From positions 1 to 64,000 of IMG/VR virus record IMGVR_UViG_3300042308_000865: 64,000 nucleotides of DNA; one strand, given 5' to 3'. Shown here one piece after another: positions 45,919 to 53,186 of the stretch. The notes beneath the pieces are model-generated. The model saw only the letters and a list, made by a program, of their open reading frames with translations, was not told the origin of the DNA and ran no database searches. Position 1 is the stretch's first letter; each line of letters starts with the position of its first letter. Made by a program: the position numbers and the translations under genes. The stretch is from a virus.

Positions 45919-47151
45919 TTATACAACCACTTCACCTTTCACAAAAACAGTGTCAATCACACTTTGAAGTTGTCGAGCAATCCTATCCCCATAGTTATTA
46001 TTAACGGGAATGGTAATAGTACCAAAGGGTTTGCGATAAAATGCAAACTCTCCTGCCTTCATCTTACCTTCTGCGATTGCTTTACGGTCTTCTCTGTGCA
46101 TACGGATGACCCGACCAATCGTTTGACACATTTCAATCATAGGAAGATTGCGAAGCATAATGCAATGAGTCAAACCTTGGACATTGATTCCCTCACTCAA
46201 GATAGAGTAATGAAATACAATGAACTTCTTGTCTGGATCTGCACCAAACTCATTCATCCTCTCAAAGAAAACTTCACGGGATACTTTATTCTTATCAATA
46301 TAAGCACCGTGCTTGGAAGTGATGTGCATAATGGTATAACCCATGTCATTGAGTTGTTGCAGCAAATCACTCTCAGTGAACATTGCCCAAATTACTTTGG
46401 TGCTAGGAGCAGCAACAAGAACTTTAGGAGCATCACAATCAGAAATCTCTGACAGAATACCTACAATGTTTTCTGCATCTACAAAAGGTGCATTTTCTTT
46501 GGTGCGAATGGTTTGTGCTTCATAAGGCACAACTTTAGGGGGAATGATACTACCTGCATCAATCAATTCTTGTGCAGGAATACTGATGATGTTGTTGCCA
46601 TAAACATCAGTATTGTTCATCGACTCTTTGCTGTTATTGAACTTCGGAGTTGCAGTGAAGAAATAAGCATTATCTGCAACTGATGAAGTGTGAGCAATAC
46701 CCACAAAGTTAGAAGGTTTCACACAGTGGTGTGCTTCATCAAAATACACCACATCAATGTTAATGTCTGCTTCGTTCACCCGACCAATCGAATTGTAAGT
46801 AGTGAAAATGAACTGATGCTTGCCACTTCCGATTGCAGTGTCATTGTATTCGGCAATGACTGCTGAACGTGTAGTGGATTGATGATGAGTTTCTCCACTA
46901 TGAACGTGAATATAAGCAACATTCTGGTCTTTGAGATACTCTTCAAACTCTGAGCAGAGTTGATTTGCAAGCAGAATACGAGGTGCAACAACAACAAACG
47001 TCATCGGTTCTTTTGCGTTAAGAACACGTTGACGAGCATCTTCCATCATCACAACAGTCTTACCGCCACCAGTAGGAATATAGACAGAACCCCTGATTGC
47101 TTTTTGCACAGCATCAAGAGCACGTTGTTGATAAGGAAGAAGAGTCAGCAT
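45919..47151 (-). CDS. SF2 DEAH-box helicase
   Basis: 410 aa from the ATG at 47151. Motifs in order: Q-like YQQRALDAV at 7-15, Walker A PTGGGKT at 26-32, motif Ia VVVAPRILLANQ near 53-64, DEAH at 138-141, motif III FFTATP near 168, and motif VI QTIGRVIRMHR at about 343-353. It resembles the ResIII/UvsW-type helicase family and could act on branched DNA or RNA structures. It stands alone with one small gene under module H. Length and motif set are complete. Confidence 0.9.
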   Translation of the reverse strand: MLTLLPYQQRALDAVQKAIRGSVYIPTGGGKTVVMMEDARQRVLNAKEPMTFVVVAPRILLANQLCSEFEEYLKDQNVAYIHVHSGETHHQSTTRSAVIAEYNDTAIGSGKHQFIFTTYNSIGRVNEADINIDVVYFDEAHHCVKPSNFVGIAHTSSVADNAYFFTATPKFNNSKESMNNTDVYGNNIISIPAQELIDAGSIIPPKVVPYEAQTIRTKENAPFVDAENIVGILSEISDCDAPKVLVAAPSTKVIWAMFTESDLLQQLNDMGYTIMHITSKHGAYIDKNKVSREVFFERMNEFGADPDKKFIVFHYSILSEGINVQGLTHCIMLRNLPMIEMCQTIGRVIRMHREDRKAIAEGKMKAGEFAFYRKPFGTITIPVNNNYGDRIARQLQSVIDTVFVKGEVVV

Positions 47152-47177
47152 CAATCAATTAACGTTTGTATTCATAC

Positions 47178-47236
47178 AGTATAGCATCTCTCCCGTGGGT
47201 TTGGGAGAGATGCTGGACGGTTCCACAAGTGGCACT
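47178..47236 (-). promoter_or_regulatory. Early promoter module H (half-site variant)
   Basis: -10 TATACT at 47178-47183. The block position (47213-47236) keeps only one arm (GTGGCACT). The 29-bp gap is filled by a perfect 12-bp hairpin, AGCATCTCTCCC / GGGAGAGATGCT (47183-47214). No T-run follows. Heads the helicase operon. Confidence 0.55.
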
Positions 47237-47538
47237 CAGAATAAGATAGGGTCCAGAGTTGGTTCCTTAAGAGTCTTAAACTTATCTACACTATTCTTAT
47301 CATCCTGGACAAAGGTATCATACTCACTATCTGAAGTCTTGTCAAGTACATTAAAGATGATGAGATTGATACAAGCATCCTTTGCATCTTTGAGAGTCTT
47401 TGTGACCTCTTGTGGAGTATCTACAACATCAGCAACCATCCACTTACCAGCATTGACTTTACGAATGAATCCAACTGTGTTAGAATCCTTCTGTACTTCG
47501 TAGATACCAGCAGACAGACGAGGGAAGGTGAAAGTCAT
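47236..47538 (-). CDS. Hypothetical protein (100 aa)
   Basis: Starts MTFTFPRLSAGIYEVQKDSN. A beta-hairpin N-terminus (GIYEVQKDSNTVGFIRKVNA, GKWMVAD) and a helix TPQEVTKTLKDAKDACINLI are visible. Last gene of operon I; its stop touches module H. Function unknown. Confidence 0.65.
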   Translation of the reverse strand: MTFTFPRLSAGIYEVQKDSNTVGFIRKVNAGKWMVADVVDTPQEVTKTLKDAKDACINLIIFNVLDKTSDSEYDTFVQDDKNSVDKFKTLKEPTLDPILF

Positions 47539-47720
47539 TTGAAAAAAAATGAATGAACGTCAGTTTCTTGGTTATACTGAATAACAAAATTTCCAATCTC
47601 TACATTATCATTTTCTTCCACAAGTTGTGCGAAATCAGTAACATTGGAGAAAGGAAGTTGGGGAATAATACAATTCCCAAATTCATCAAATGAATTGATA
47701 CAATTACCAACAAATCTCAT
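47535..47720 (-). CDS. Small hypothetical protein (61 aa)
   Basis: Starts MRFVGNCINSFDEFGNCIIP. Overlaps the following gene by 4 bp. No family recognised. Confidence 0.6.
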   Translation of the reverse strand: MRFVGNCINSFDEFGNCIIPQLPFSNVTDFAQLVEENDNVEIGNFVIQYNQETDVHSFFFK

Positions 47721-47722
47721 AA

Positions 47723-47965
47723 TCAGCAGTATTGAGGAAGAATGCAGAAAGAACCACAGAACTTACGAACCCAGTTCAAGGTATCAGCATAGCAACGTGG
47801 TTCAGACATTACCATAGTTGCATCCTTGCGAGGATTGTAAGCAACAGCAACATAACTGTAGTAATCTTCCGATTGCTCAATCTCTTGAATCCACATTTGA
47901 TTTACATTACCTTCGTGCCAATCCCAACGAGAAGTAGTGTAGTGGAAAACATCAAGAACCGTCAT
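47723..47965 (-). CDS. Hypothetical protein (80 aa), first gene of operon I
   Basis: Start at 47965 (MTVLDVFHYTTSRWDWHEGN) with a good AAGGAG site; the longer frame to 48001 starts inside the promoter. Trp/Tyr-rich, three Cys at the end. Function unknown. Confidence 0.65.
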   Translation of the reverse strand: MTVLDVFHYTTSRWDWHEGNVNQMWIQEIEQSEDYYSYVAVAYNPRKDATMVMSEPRCYADTLNWVRKFCGSFCILPQYC

Positions 47966-47989
47966 GGTCTCCTTTGCTTGTGTCCCTGT

Positions 47990-48048
47990 ATTATAGGGCA
48001 TCAGGGGGGTCTGCGGGGGTTAAATGTGCCAGTGCTACAGGTGGCACA
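47990..48048 (-). promoter_or_regulatory. Early promoter module I
   Basis: Block at 48025-48048 (TGTGCCA/TGGCACA), 29 bp, -10 TATAAT at 47990-47995, with sequence GACCCCCCTGATGCCC before the -10, nearly as in module J. Confidence 0.75.
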
Positions 48049-48053
48049 CCACT

Positions 48054-48224
48054 CTACTTAACTACACCAAGAAACTTAGAGATACGTTGTGCTTGCTTTT
48101 TAAGTTCAATTACTTGCTCGTCAGTATAAAAAGAAGCATCTTGTTTCTCATTGATTGCAAGATTCACAAACTCAACAATATCAGCGCGAAGTTGGCGCAT
48201 TTCGTCAGTCAGTGCTTTTGCCAT
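48054..48224 (-). CDS. Small basic helical protein (56 aa)
   Basis: Starts MAKALTDEMRQLRADIVEFV; two charged helices. Last gene of operon J. Function unknown. Confidence 0.6.
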   Translation of the reverse strand: MAKALTDEMRQLRADIVEFVNLAINEKQDASFYTDEQVIELKKQAQRISKFLGVVK

Positions 48225-48263
48225 TAAAATAAATTGATTGTGTTGAAGGTTTGCTTTCGTCAG

Positions 48264-48425
48264 TCAGTCAATCCAACGGAAAAGCACTGGTTCATCGTCA
48301 GAATACTCAAGAATTGATTCTCCTGCATCGTGATTCAGTTGTTCGTAGATACTTTCATAAATCCAATCGCAAGAAGGTTGGTCATCCTCAAGGAGAAGTT
48401 TAACAGTGATGGTGACTTCTTTCAT
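48264..48425 (-). CDS. Small acidic protein (53 aa)
   Basis: Starts MKEVTITVKLLLEDDQPSCD; ends with acidic SDDEPVLFRWID. The N-terminal beta strand and following acidic helix resemble small cyanophage proteins beginning MKEVTITVKV. Function unknown. Confidence 0.65.
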   Translation of the reverse strand: MKEVTITVKLLLEDDQPSCDWIYESIYEQLNHDAGESILEYSDDEPVLFRWID

Positions 48426-48688
48426 TTTTTGATACTTTGCTTGAGTTTCAGACGGGCAACTTCATCATCAATACATTCACCAATTACTTGATAAATGTAA
48501 TCAGTATTTCCTACTTCATAAAGAACTTCACAAGCATCTTCATCAGGAAGATATTGCTCTACAAAGTTCTCATCCATAGTGAATACATCAGCAGGACTGA
48601 AAACAAATGCAGCAACATAGGCATCTTCACCATACGTTGCAATCAGGTCATCAACCCGTTGCTTGAGATTAGCAAGATTGCGATACAT
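48422..48688 (-). CDS. Small acidic protein (88 aa)
   Basis: Starts MYRNLANLKQRVDDLIATYG; acidic with FSPADVFTMDENFVEQYLPD. Overlaps the following gene by 4 bp. Function unknown. Confidence 0.65.
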   Translation of the reverse strand: MYRNLANLKQRVDDLIATYGEDAYVAAFVFSPADVFTMDENFVEQYLPDEDACEVLYEVGNTDYIYQVIGECIDDEVARLKLKQSIKK

Positions 48689-48690
48689 AA

Positions 48691-48864
48691 TCAGAAAGAA
48701 ACGTAAGGGTGGTCAGTGTCAAGAACTTGAGTTGTATGGTCCGAGAAATGAAAACTATTCATCGGATAAAACTCATCATTGGCAATATCATAAATTGACA
48801 CATCAGACTTCAACTGCTCCAGAGTCAGAGTCTGAAGAATCTCCAAAAGATTTTGATAGGTCAT
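48691..48864 (-). CDS. Small hypothetical protein (57 aa)
   Basis: Start at 48864 (MTYQNLLEILQTLTLEQLKS), overlapping the stop of the basic 41-aa gene by one base; a longer frame is rejected for that reason. The C-terminus DTDHPYVSF is typical of short cyanophage proteins. Confidence 0.65.
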   Translation of the reverse strand: MTYQNLLEILQTLTLEQLKSDVSIYDIANDEFYPMNSFHFSDHTTQVLDTDHPYVSF

Positions 48865-48989
48865 CAGATTACTTTGAGTTTGCGTTTGATGTGTTGAAGT
48901 GCTTGCTTTCTTGCTTTGAGTTTCCCCTTGCAAGAACCTTTTGTATTCTTATCTTTTCCTGAATTGTGTTGCCAATTTGGAGTGGTCAT
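48864..48989 (-). CDS. Small basic protein (41 aa), first gene of operon J
   Basis: Starts MTTPNWQHNSGKDKNTKGSC; Lys/Arg-rich second half. It begins 22 nt after the -10 of module J and its stop overlaps the next ATG (TGATG). Probably nucleic-acid binding by composition only. Confidence 0.6.
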   Translation of the reverse strand: MTTPNWQHNSGKDKNTKGSCKGKLKARKQALQHIKRKLKVI

Positions 48990-49009
48990 TCCCTTGATTT
49001 CTCATAGGA

Positions 49010-49165
49010 CTATGATAGGGCATCAGAGGGGTCTGTGGGGGTTTCAGGGGACGGTTCCCCAAGTGTCCCCCCACTATCCTCTTCTTGGCGTTTTAGTAGT
49101 GCTTCATTTGCCGCTTCTCGTTGAGCAGCAATTTCCAACATTTCATCTAATGTTAGGTCTTTCAT
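49010..49165 (-). CDS. Small protein (51 aa) ending inside module J
   Basis: Starts MKDLTLDEMLEIAAQREAAN. The first 31 residues form a normal helical protein. The last 20 (Gly/Pro/Thr/Ser-rich) are encoded by module J, and the stop TAG overlaps the -10 hexamer. Last gene of operon K. Confidence 0.65.
   Translation of the reverse strand: MKDLTLDEMLEIAAQREAANEALLKRQEEDSGGTLGEPSPETPTDPSDALS
49012..49070 (-). promoter_or_regulatory. Early promoter module J (GGGGAC variant)
   Basis: Block at 49047-49070 with arms GGGGAC/GTCCCC in place of TGTGCC/GGCACA, 29 bp, -10 TATCAT at 49012-49017. Spacing and flanks match the other modules. Confidence 0.6.
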
Positions 49166-49173
49166 TTTTTTAG

Positions 49174-49422
49174 TTAGTAATCACTACTATCTATTAAAAT
49201 CCAGTCCAAATTGAGATTTTCAAGAAACTGAATAAGTTTATCTTCATCGTCTGGAAGAATCTCATCTTCATCTAACTCAAATGATGCCTCACAAATAGCA
49301 GGTCCATATTCAGCAGGGTCATAAAGAGTTTGAGAATACATCAAAATAGAATCCTCAATTACTGCTGAAACTTTTACAACTCCAGATTCAGAAAAAATGC
49401 TTTCGATTTGTTTGATTGTCAT
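49174..49422 (-). CDS. Hypothetical acidic protein (82 aa)
   Basis: ATG at 49422 chosen (MTIKQIESIFSESGVVKVSA); a GTG two codons earlier is possible. Ends with acidic EDEILPDDEDKLIQFLENLN. Function unknown. Confidence 0.6.
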   Translation of the reverse strand: MTIKQIESIFSESGVVKVSAVIEDSILMYSQTLYDPAEYGPAICEASFELDEDEILPDDEDKLIQFLENLNLDWILIDSSDY

Positions 49423-49424
49423 AA

Positions 49425-50195
49425 TCACAGTTGAATTTCAAAGTTTGGATTAAAACCAGTATCTTGACCTGGATAACCACCAGGATTACAAATCACTCTA
49501 CACTGTTCTATACCATAATCAAAGTGATTGTGGGTGTGTCCATGAACCCAATACTTGATTTGTTGGTGATTCACAATAACATCATCAAGATTACTACAAT
49601 AAGCACCATTTGCATTATTCTTGTATTGCTGCGGAACCGATTGACAACTCGGTGAGTGATGACTGATGACAAATACGTTCTCATTCAGTGTTTGTAGTTG
49701 CTTGAGGAGATACTTCTTGCTTTCCTTATGAAATGCAAGAGTATCATCTGCTCTCAATTTACGATACATACTACCAATACGAATGACTTTGTAATCATTC
49801 ATATTGCACTCTGCCTCCATCATTTCCAGAGCATTTTCATTACGAAAATCAGTCCAGAGTGTAAAACCAATAAAGTTCCAGTTGTTGATAGTTATTGTAT
49901 CATTATCAAGGAGATGGAAATTATGAGGAAGATTCTCTTTTAGTTTCTTTTTTGTTCCCTCATAATTGTATCCATACGGCTCATGATTTCCCATCACATA
50001 CAGAACTTTATCATAGTTCTTACTGCAATCACTCAGGAACCTATCATAGACTGCGTGAATATATCCATCAGTCTTAAAGTGCTTGGCACAAAGAATGTCC
50101 CCAGCAAGAACTAGAACATCACCTTCACCAACATCAAATACTTGACAAGCAACAAAGTGCTCCAGGTGCAAATCACTAAGAACTTTGAGTTTCAT
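49425..50195 (-). CDS. Calcineurin-like metallophosphoesterase
   Basis: 256 aa. The five metal-binding motifs are present: DLH at 8-10, GDI at 32-34, GNHE at 69-72, HH near 183 and GHTH near 218. Such enzymes hydrolyse phosphodiesters or phosphomonoesters using two metals. The substrate cannot be told from sequence; small stand-alone enzymes of this type are frequent in cyanophages. It follows the tRNA-Arg in operon K. Confidence 0.9.
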   Translation of the reverse strand: MKLKVLSDLHLEHFVACQVFDVGEGDVLVLAGDILCAKHFKTDGYIHAVYDRFLSDCSKNYDKVLYVMGNHEPYGYNYEGTKKKLKENLPHNFHLLDNDTITINNWNFIGFTLWTDFRNENALEMMEAECNMNDYKVIRIGSMYRKLRADDTLAFHKESKKYLLKQLQTLNENVFVISHHSPSCQSVPQQYKNNANGAYCSNLDDVIVNHQQIKYWVHGHTHNHFDYGIEQCRVICNPGGYPGQDTGFNPNFEIQL

Positions 50196-50212
50196 TGTAA
50201 TAAAAAATAAAG

Positions 50213-50285
50213 CAGGGCAGGAGGGATTTGAACCCCCATCTTACATCTTAGAAGGATGGTGCATGATCCGTCATGCTGCTGCCCC
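50213..50285 (-). tRNA. tRNA-Arg (UCU)
   Basis: 73 nt. Acceptor GGGGCAG/CTGCCCT, D stem GCAT/ATGC, anticodon loop CTTCTAA (anticodon TCT), T stem GGGGG/CCCTC with loop TTCAAAT, discriminator G, no encoded CCA. Reads AGA codons, which are common in this AT-rich genome. Confidence 0.9.
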
Positions 50286-50372
50286 ATAAGAGACCCTCCT
50301 GTTTGTGCATTATTAAGAGGCATAGAGGGTGTGGGACTTACTTAAAGTTTGGACCTTTAATGCCCGTAGAAA

Positions 50373-50624
50373 TTAACCGTTAAGGACTTGAGATTCAGAA
50401 TCCTCTGGGTCAAGTTTATTTAGTACATATTGAATGGGTTTCAGTTCTTCCTTGAGGTCATTCTCAAGTTCTTTGAATGTTTCAACCAGTGCCTCAAAGA
50501 GTTCAGAACCAGTCAGGTTTTCATAATCACAATCATCAAAGACATTTTCACGGAAATACTCAGTGAGTTGGTCTTTCAGAGATTCAACCACTTGACGAGA
50601 AGCAGATTTGCTACGACGTGCCAT
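50373..50624 (-). CDS. Hypothetical protein (83 aa)
   Basis: Starts MARRSKSASRQVVESLKDQL; basic N-terminus followed by acidic helices (FKELENDLKEELKP). Between two tRNA genes in operon K. Function unknown. Confidence 0.65.
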   Translation of the reverse strand: MARRSKSASRQVVESLKDQLTEYFRENVFDDCDYENLTGSELFEALVETFKELENDLKEELKPIQYVLNKLDPEDSESQVLNG

Positions 50625-50660
50625 AATAAAGTTAAAGTAAAGGAATCAGAAAAAGAATAA

Positions 50661-50885
50661 TCAGAGAGTATTTACAGCACCTTTAGCATCAGTAAGAGAC
50701 ACATAACCGTCATCTTCAGAATCCACGGGTTCAGTATGATTCTCAAGAACAGTGGAGTCATAATTATCCAGTGCTTCAATCAGTTTAGCACCAGTTTCTG
50801 CATTAGTCAGATTCACAATCAGTTGAGCACCAGCAGGGTTGGTATCAACGATTTCAGCAGCAAGAGCAATCAGTTTGTCAGACAT
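50661..50885 (-). CDS. Hypothetical protein (74 aa)
   Basis: Start at 50885 (MSDKLIALAAEIVDTNPAGA); the longer frame runs into the tRNA-Ala and is rejected. Helical, acidic C-terminus. Function unknown. Confidence 0.65.
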   Translation of the reverse strand: MSDKLIALAAEIVDTNPAGAQLIVNLTNAETGAKLIEALDNYDSTVLENHTEPVDSEDDGYVSLTDAKGAVNTL

Positions 50886-50926
50886 ATACAAATAGTAATG
50901 GACTATTTGGGAATTACTATTCCCAA

Positions 50927-50997
50927 TGGAGAATAGCAGAATCGAACTGCTAATAAGTGCTTGCAAAGCACCCGTTATACCGTTTAACTAATTCCCC
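50927..50997 (-). tRNA. tRNA-Ala (UGC)
   Basis: 71 nt. Acceptor GGGGAAT/ATTCTCC, D stem GTTA/TAAC, anticodon stem GGTGC/GCACT with loop TTTGCAA (anticodon TGC), T stem AGCAG/CTGCT with loop TTCGATT, discriminator A, no encoded CCA. Confidence 0.92.
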
Positions 50998-51039
50998 GAA
51001 CAGTTTATATTTAGAGACCGAACTGCAGCGGTCTATAAG

Positions 51040-51183
51040 TCAAGCAGACAGGGAGTATTCTAGTTCCTCATCTTGAACTTCATAGTCCCCAATAAATTCG
51101 ACATAATCTTCAAGGTCAATACCAAGATATTTAAGAGCAAAGTCTTCGTAATCATCTATTGGGTTTTGATTTTTGAACACCAT
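51040..51183 (-). CDS. Small acidic protein (47 aa), first gene of operon K
   Basis: Starts MVFKNQNPIDDYEDFALKYL, with a strong AAGGAGG ribosome site. Strongly acidic. Starts 26 nt after the -10 of module K. Function unknown. Confidence 0.7.
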   Translation of the reverse strand: MVFKNQNPIDDYEDFALKYLGIDLEDYVEFIGDYEVQDEELEYSLSA

Positions 51184-51209
51184 TGAAACCTCCTTGACTT
51201 GATGAATAC

Positions 51210-51268
51210 ATCATAGCACGATGACCGTGCCTTGTAAAGTGTTATGTGCCACTAGAAGAAGTGGCACA
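51210..51268 (-). promoter_or_regulatory. Early promoter module K with sigma70 -35
   Basis: Block at 51245-51268 (TGTGCCAC/GTGGCACA, perfect), 29 bp, -10 TATGAT at 51210-51215. A -35 TTTACA (51233-51238) sits exactly 17 bp from the -10, between block and -10. Drives a long operon with two tRNAs and the phosphoesterase. Confidence 0.82.
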
Positions 51269-51286
51269 GTGATATTAGTTATACAC

Positions 51287-51571
51287 TCACCATTGCCCTC
51301 TTTGAACAAGAATTTTGCGAATTTCGGTGTAAATAAACTGTTTCAGTTTAGAATCATCAGTCGCATCAAATGCTTTGTAAAGACGAGTGAGATACTCATC
51401 TTGAGTAGCACATTTAACTACTTTAACATTGGTATTGCCAAGTTCTTTAAGAGAAGAACCTGATTTTACCTTTGCTTTTCCAAAATTGCCAGATACAACT
51501 CCTTGAGTTCTTAATTTAGGTTGAATCTTGGAAAGATTTGATTTAGAAAAATCAACAGTCATTGAACTCAT
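51287..51571 (-). CDS. Hypothetical basic protein (94 aa)
   Basis: Starts MSSMTVDFSKSNLSKIQPKL; the ATG overlaps the upstream stop. Basic, Ser/Lys/Gly-rich first half and a helical end (LKQFIYTEIRKILVQRGQW). Function unknown. Confidence 0.65.
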   Translation of the reverse strand: MSSMTVDFSKSNLSKIQPKLRTQGVVSGNFGKAKVKSGSSLKELGNTNVKVVKCATQDEYLTRLYKAFDATDDSKLKQFIYTEIRKILVQRGQW

Positions 51572-51711
51572 TTGAAAGAAACATTAACACCAACTACTTT
51601 TGCAGTCGGATTTCTTGCTTGAGCAGTTTCCCGCGCATCTTTTGGGGAATTAGCATAAACTTCTTCCTTAAAGACCTTACCACCAACGTAAAGATCAACC
51701 AAATACTTCAT
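51568..51711 (-). CDS. Small protein (47 aa)
   Basis: Start at 51711 (MKYLVDLYVGGKVFKEEVYA). Beta-hairpin then a helix NSPKDARETAQARNPTAKVV. The layout resembles small phage proteins of the pattern VxLxVxGxxxxExVxAxSxxDA. Function unknown. Confidence 0.65.
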   Translation of the reverse strand: MKYLVDLYVGGKVFKEEVYANSPKDARETAQARNPTAKVVGVNVSFK

Positions 51712-51736
51712 AAAGATGGGTTTGTTTTGTGTGAGG

Positions 51737-51922
51737 TTATTGAAAACGGGAAGCAAACTTAATTGCGTCTTGTTCTTTCTTGTATTCTTTGAATACTATA
51801 TTTTGCCAATAAGAATCACCTCTCAAGGTGTTTTCTTTGAATTCATCAACCTGAACAATAAAAGTTCCGTCTGAACTGTTTCTAATTCGAACTTTAATGT
51901 CACCAATTTTTGGGAGTTCCAT
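51737..51922 (-). CDS. Small protein (61 aa), first gene of operon L
   Basis: Starts MELPKIGDIKVRIRNSSDGT; beta-rich with a C-terminal helix (KKEQDAIKFASRFQ). It follows module L by 22 nt. Function unknown. Confidence 0.65.
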   Translation of the reverse strand: MELPKIGDIKVRIRNSSDGTFIVQVDEFKENTLRGDSYWQNIVFKEYKKEQDAIKFASRFQ

Positions 51923-51944
51923 CGGTTTGGTTGCTTATGAGAGT

Positions 51945-52004
51945 ATCATACCAGGAAACCTGGGGTAGGTCAAGTGCCCGTGTGCCAGTCCGTCAAGTGT
52001 CCGC
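51945..52004 (-). promoter_or_regulatory. Early promoter module L with sigma70 -35
   Basis: -10 TATGAT at 51945-51950, 17 bp, -35 TTGACC at 51968-51973. The block at 51981-52004 has one clear arm (TGTGCCA in forward reading) and a decayed partner (GTGTCC), 30 bp from the -10. It overlaps the stop of the upstream 62-aa gene. Confidence 0.8.
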
Positions 52005-52181
52005 TTTAGCGCGACCCTTTGAGACCAATCCATTCGCATAAAAGTATTTTACCCTCTCTCGTCTTGCTTGAAGGAGCATTTCATACTCTTCTTTCTGCGA
52101 TTGGGTCATACTAAAATTTTGTCGCCTCCAAGTTTGTTGAAGTTCTTGGAGATGCGGGAGAACATTAACAGTATCAGTCAT
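51993..52181 (-). CDS. Small basic helical protein (62 aa)
   Basis: Starts MTDTVNVLPHLQELQQTWRR; two charged helices. Its last four codons lie in the block of module L. Function unknown. Confidence 0.6.
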   Translation of the reverse strand: MTDTVNVLPHLQELQQTWRRQNFSMTQSQKEEYEMLLQARRERVKYFYANGLVSKGRAKADT

Positions 52182-52347
52182 TGATTTCAGGAGTTTCAGT
52201 GTTTGCTTGAGTCTTTACACGAACATTGTAAGGGCTATTGAAGAACCTGCGGAAAGCAGTGCTAACAATAATAAACGCCGAAATAACACCAACAGCACCA
52301 AGGAAGGTTGTAGCATCACCAGTAAAATTGTACGTGTCGGGAGTCAT
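52174..52347 (-). CDS. Small membrane protein (57 aa)
   Basis: Starts MTPDTYNFTGDATTFLGAVG. One hydrophobic helix (about 14-31, FLGAVGVISAFIIVST) followed by a basic segment FRRFF, so the N-terminus is probably outside. Overlaps the next gene by 8 bp. Confidence 0.7.
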   Translation of the reverse strand: MTPDTYNFTGDATTFLGAVGVISAFIIVSTAFRRFFNSPYNVRVKTQANTETPEIND

Positions 52348-52381
52348 AAATTAAAAATGAAAATTAGAATAAAACTAAAAA

Positions 52382-52519
52382 TCAGTACTCGTAATTACTT
52401 TTTAAAAAGGAGTTGAAAATCCTATCTTCATCATCATCTTCAAAGAAATTATCGAAGGATGCTTCTGCAAAATCAAATCCAGAGATTTCTTCAATCTGAA
52501 AATCATCGAAGTCGTCCAT
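52382..52519 (-). CDS. Small very acidic protein (45 aa), first gene of operon M
   Basis: Starts MDDFDDFQIEEISGFDFAEA; Asp/Glu/Phe-rich, such as could mimic DNA or bind a basic partner. Starts 26 nt after the -10 of module M. Function unknown. Confidence 0.65.
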   Translation of the reverse strand: MDDFDDFQIEEISGFDFAEASFDNFFEDDDEDRIFNSFLKSNYEY

Positions 52520-52545
52520 TTGACCTTTTCCAACCGAACTTAAGT

Positions 52546-52604
52546 ATCATACCCCAGATTGGGCGGCGCGGCAAGGGGAGTGTGCCAGTTCTCAAGGTGT
52601 CCCA
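52546..52604 (-). promoter_or_regulatory. Early promoter module M with sigma70-like -35
   Basis: -10 TATGAT at 52546-52551, 17 bp, -35 TTGCCG at 52569-52574. Block at 52581-52604 (forward TGTGCCAG...GTGTCCCA), 29 bp from the -10. Overlaps the end of the upstream coiled-coil gene. Confidence 0.75.
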
Positions 52605-53089
52605 GTGAGTTTTTTAAGTCTTGCTTGATGTGCTGCCTCTTGCGATCTTGCTTCTGCACCTATTTCTTGATGGACGTGTTTAATATGTGCTGATTTTTGT
52701 GCTGCCTGGCGCCTTGCAACTAACTGACTATAAAGATTAGGTTTCATTATTGGAGTTTGCTCCAAATACAACTCTTCTTTCTGTTGATTTTGTCTTTCTA
52801 ATCTTGCTTGTCTTTCCGCTTCTTTTTTTTCTTTTTCTGCCTGCCTCTTTGCTCTTAATTGTTCCTGTCTTTCTTCATAATCTTGTCTCATTTGTGCATA
52901 TTTTTCTTTTTGTGCTTGTATATTTGCTTTCTGTCTTTCTACAAAGTCACTTGCAGAAGTTTTTGATCTTTCAGCAGCAATTCTTCTTCTCTGTGCAAGT
53001 CTTTCTGCTGGAGCATCCTGTTTTGATATGGCATCAAGATTTCTCCTTAATGATTGCATATCTTCATTAAATTGAGTAAAGTTTTTCAT
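52592..53089 (-). CDS. Coiled-coil protein with MKxFxxF N-terminus (candidate internal protein)
   Basis: 165 aa. It begins MKNFTQFNEDMQSLRRNLDA, similar to the capsid-targeting start of the four genes at 57-60 kb, but without a clear [I/L]-x-E at 8-10. The middle (about 45-110) is an Arg/Lys/Glu/Gln-rich coiled coil. An AATAAATA late element lies 19 nt upstream. It may be a scaffold-like, internal head or tail-associated protein. Confidence 0.7.
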   Translation of the reverse strand: MKNFTQFNEDMQSLRRNLDAISKQDAPAERLAQRRRIAAERSKTSASDFVERQKANIQAQKEKYAQMRQDYEERQEQLRAKRQAEKEKKEAERQARLERQNQQKEELYLEQTPIMKPNLYSQLVARRQAAQKSAHIKHVHQEIGAEARSQEAAHQARLKKLTGTP

Positions 53090-53107
53090 TTTTAAACACT
53101 TTTTGAT

Positions 53108-53115
53108 TATTTATT
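53108..53115 (-). promoter_or_regulatory. Late promoter (AATAAATA)
   Basis: A one-mismatch late -10, 19 nt before the 165-aa coiled-coil gene and 19 bp beyond the terminator of the upstream gene. Confidence 0.5.
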
Positions 53116-53133
53116 TTGTAAAAGTGTTTTTCA

Positions 53134-53159
53134 TAAAAAAAGGTGCCTCGGGAGCACCT
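53134..53159 (-). terminator. Rho-independent terminator
   Basis: Minus strand AGGTGC / GCACCT stem with a 7-nt loop followed by seven T. Ends the transcript of the 267-aa gene. Confidence 0.85.
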
Positions 53160-53186
53160 TGAGACGGTTTGGGAAGTGGTCTCAAC

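Noticed and set aside
51040-51183. Toxin-antitoxin pair formed with neighbouring small genes
   Set aside because: The acidic protein stands alone and no partner with toxin features could be identified.
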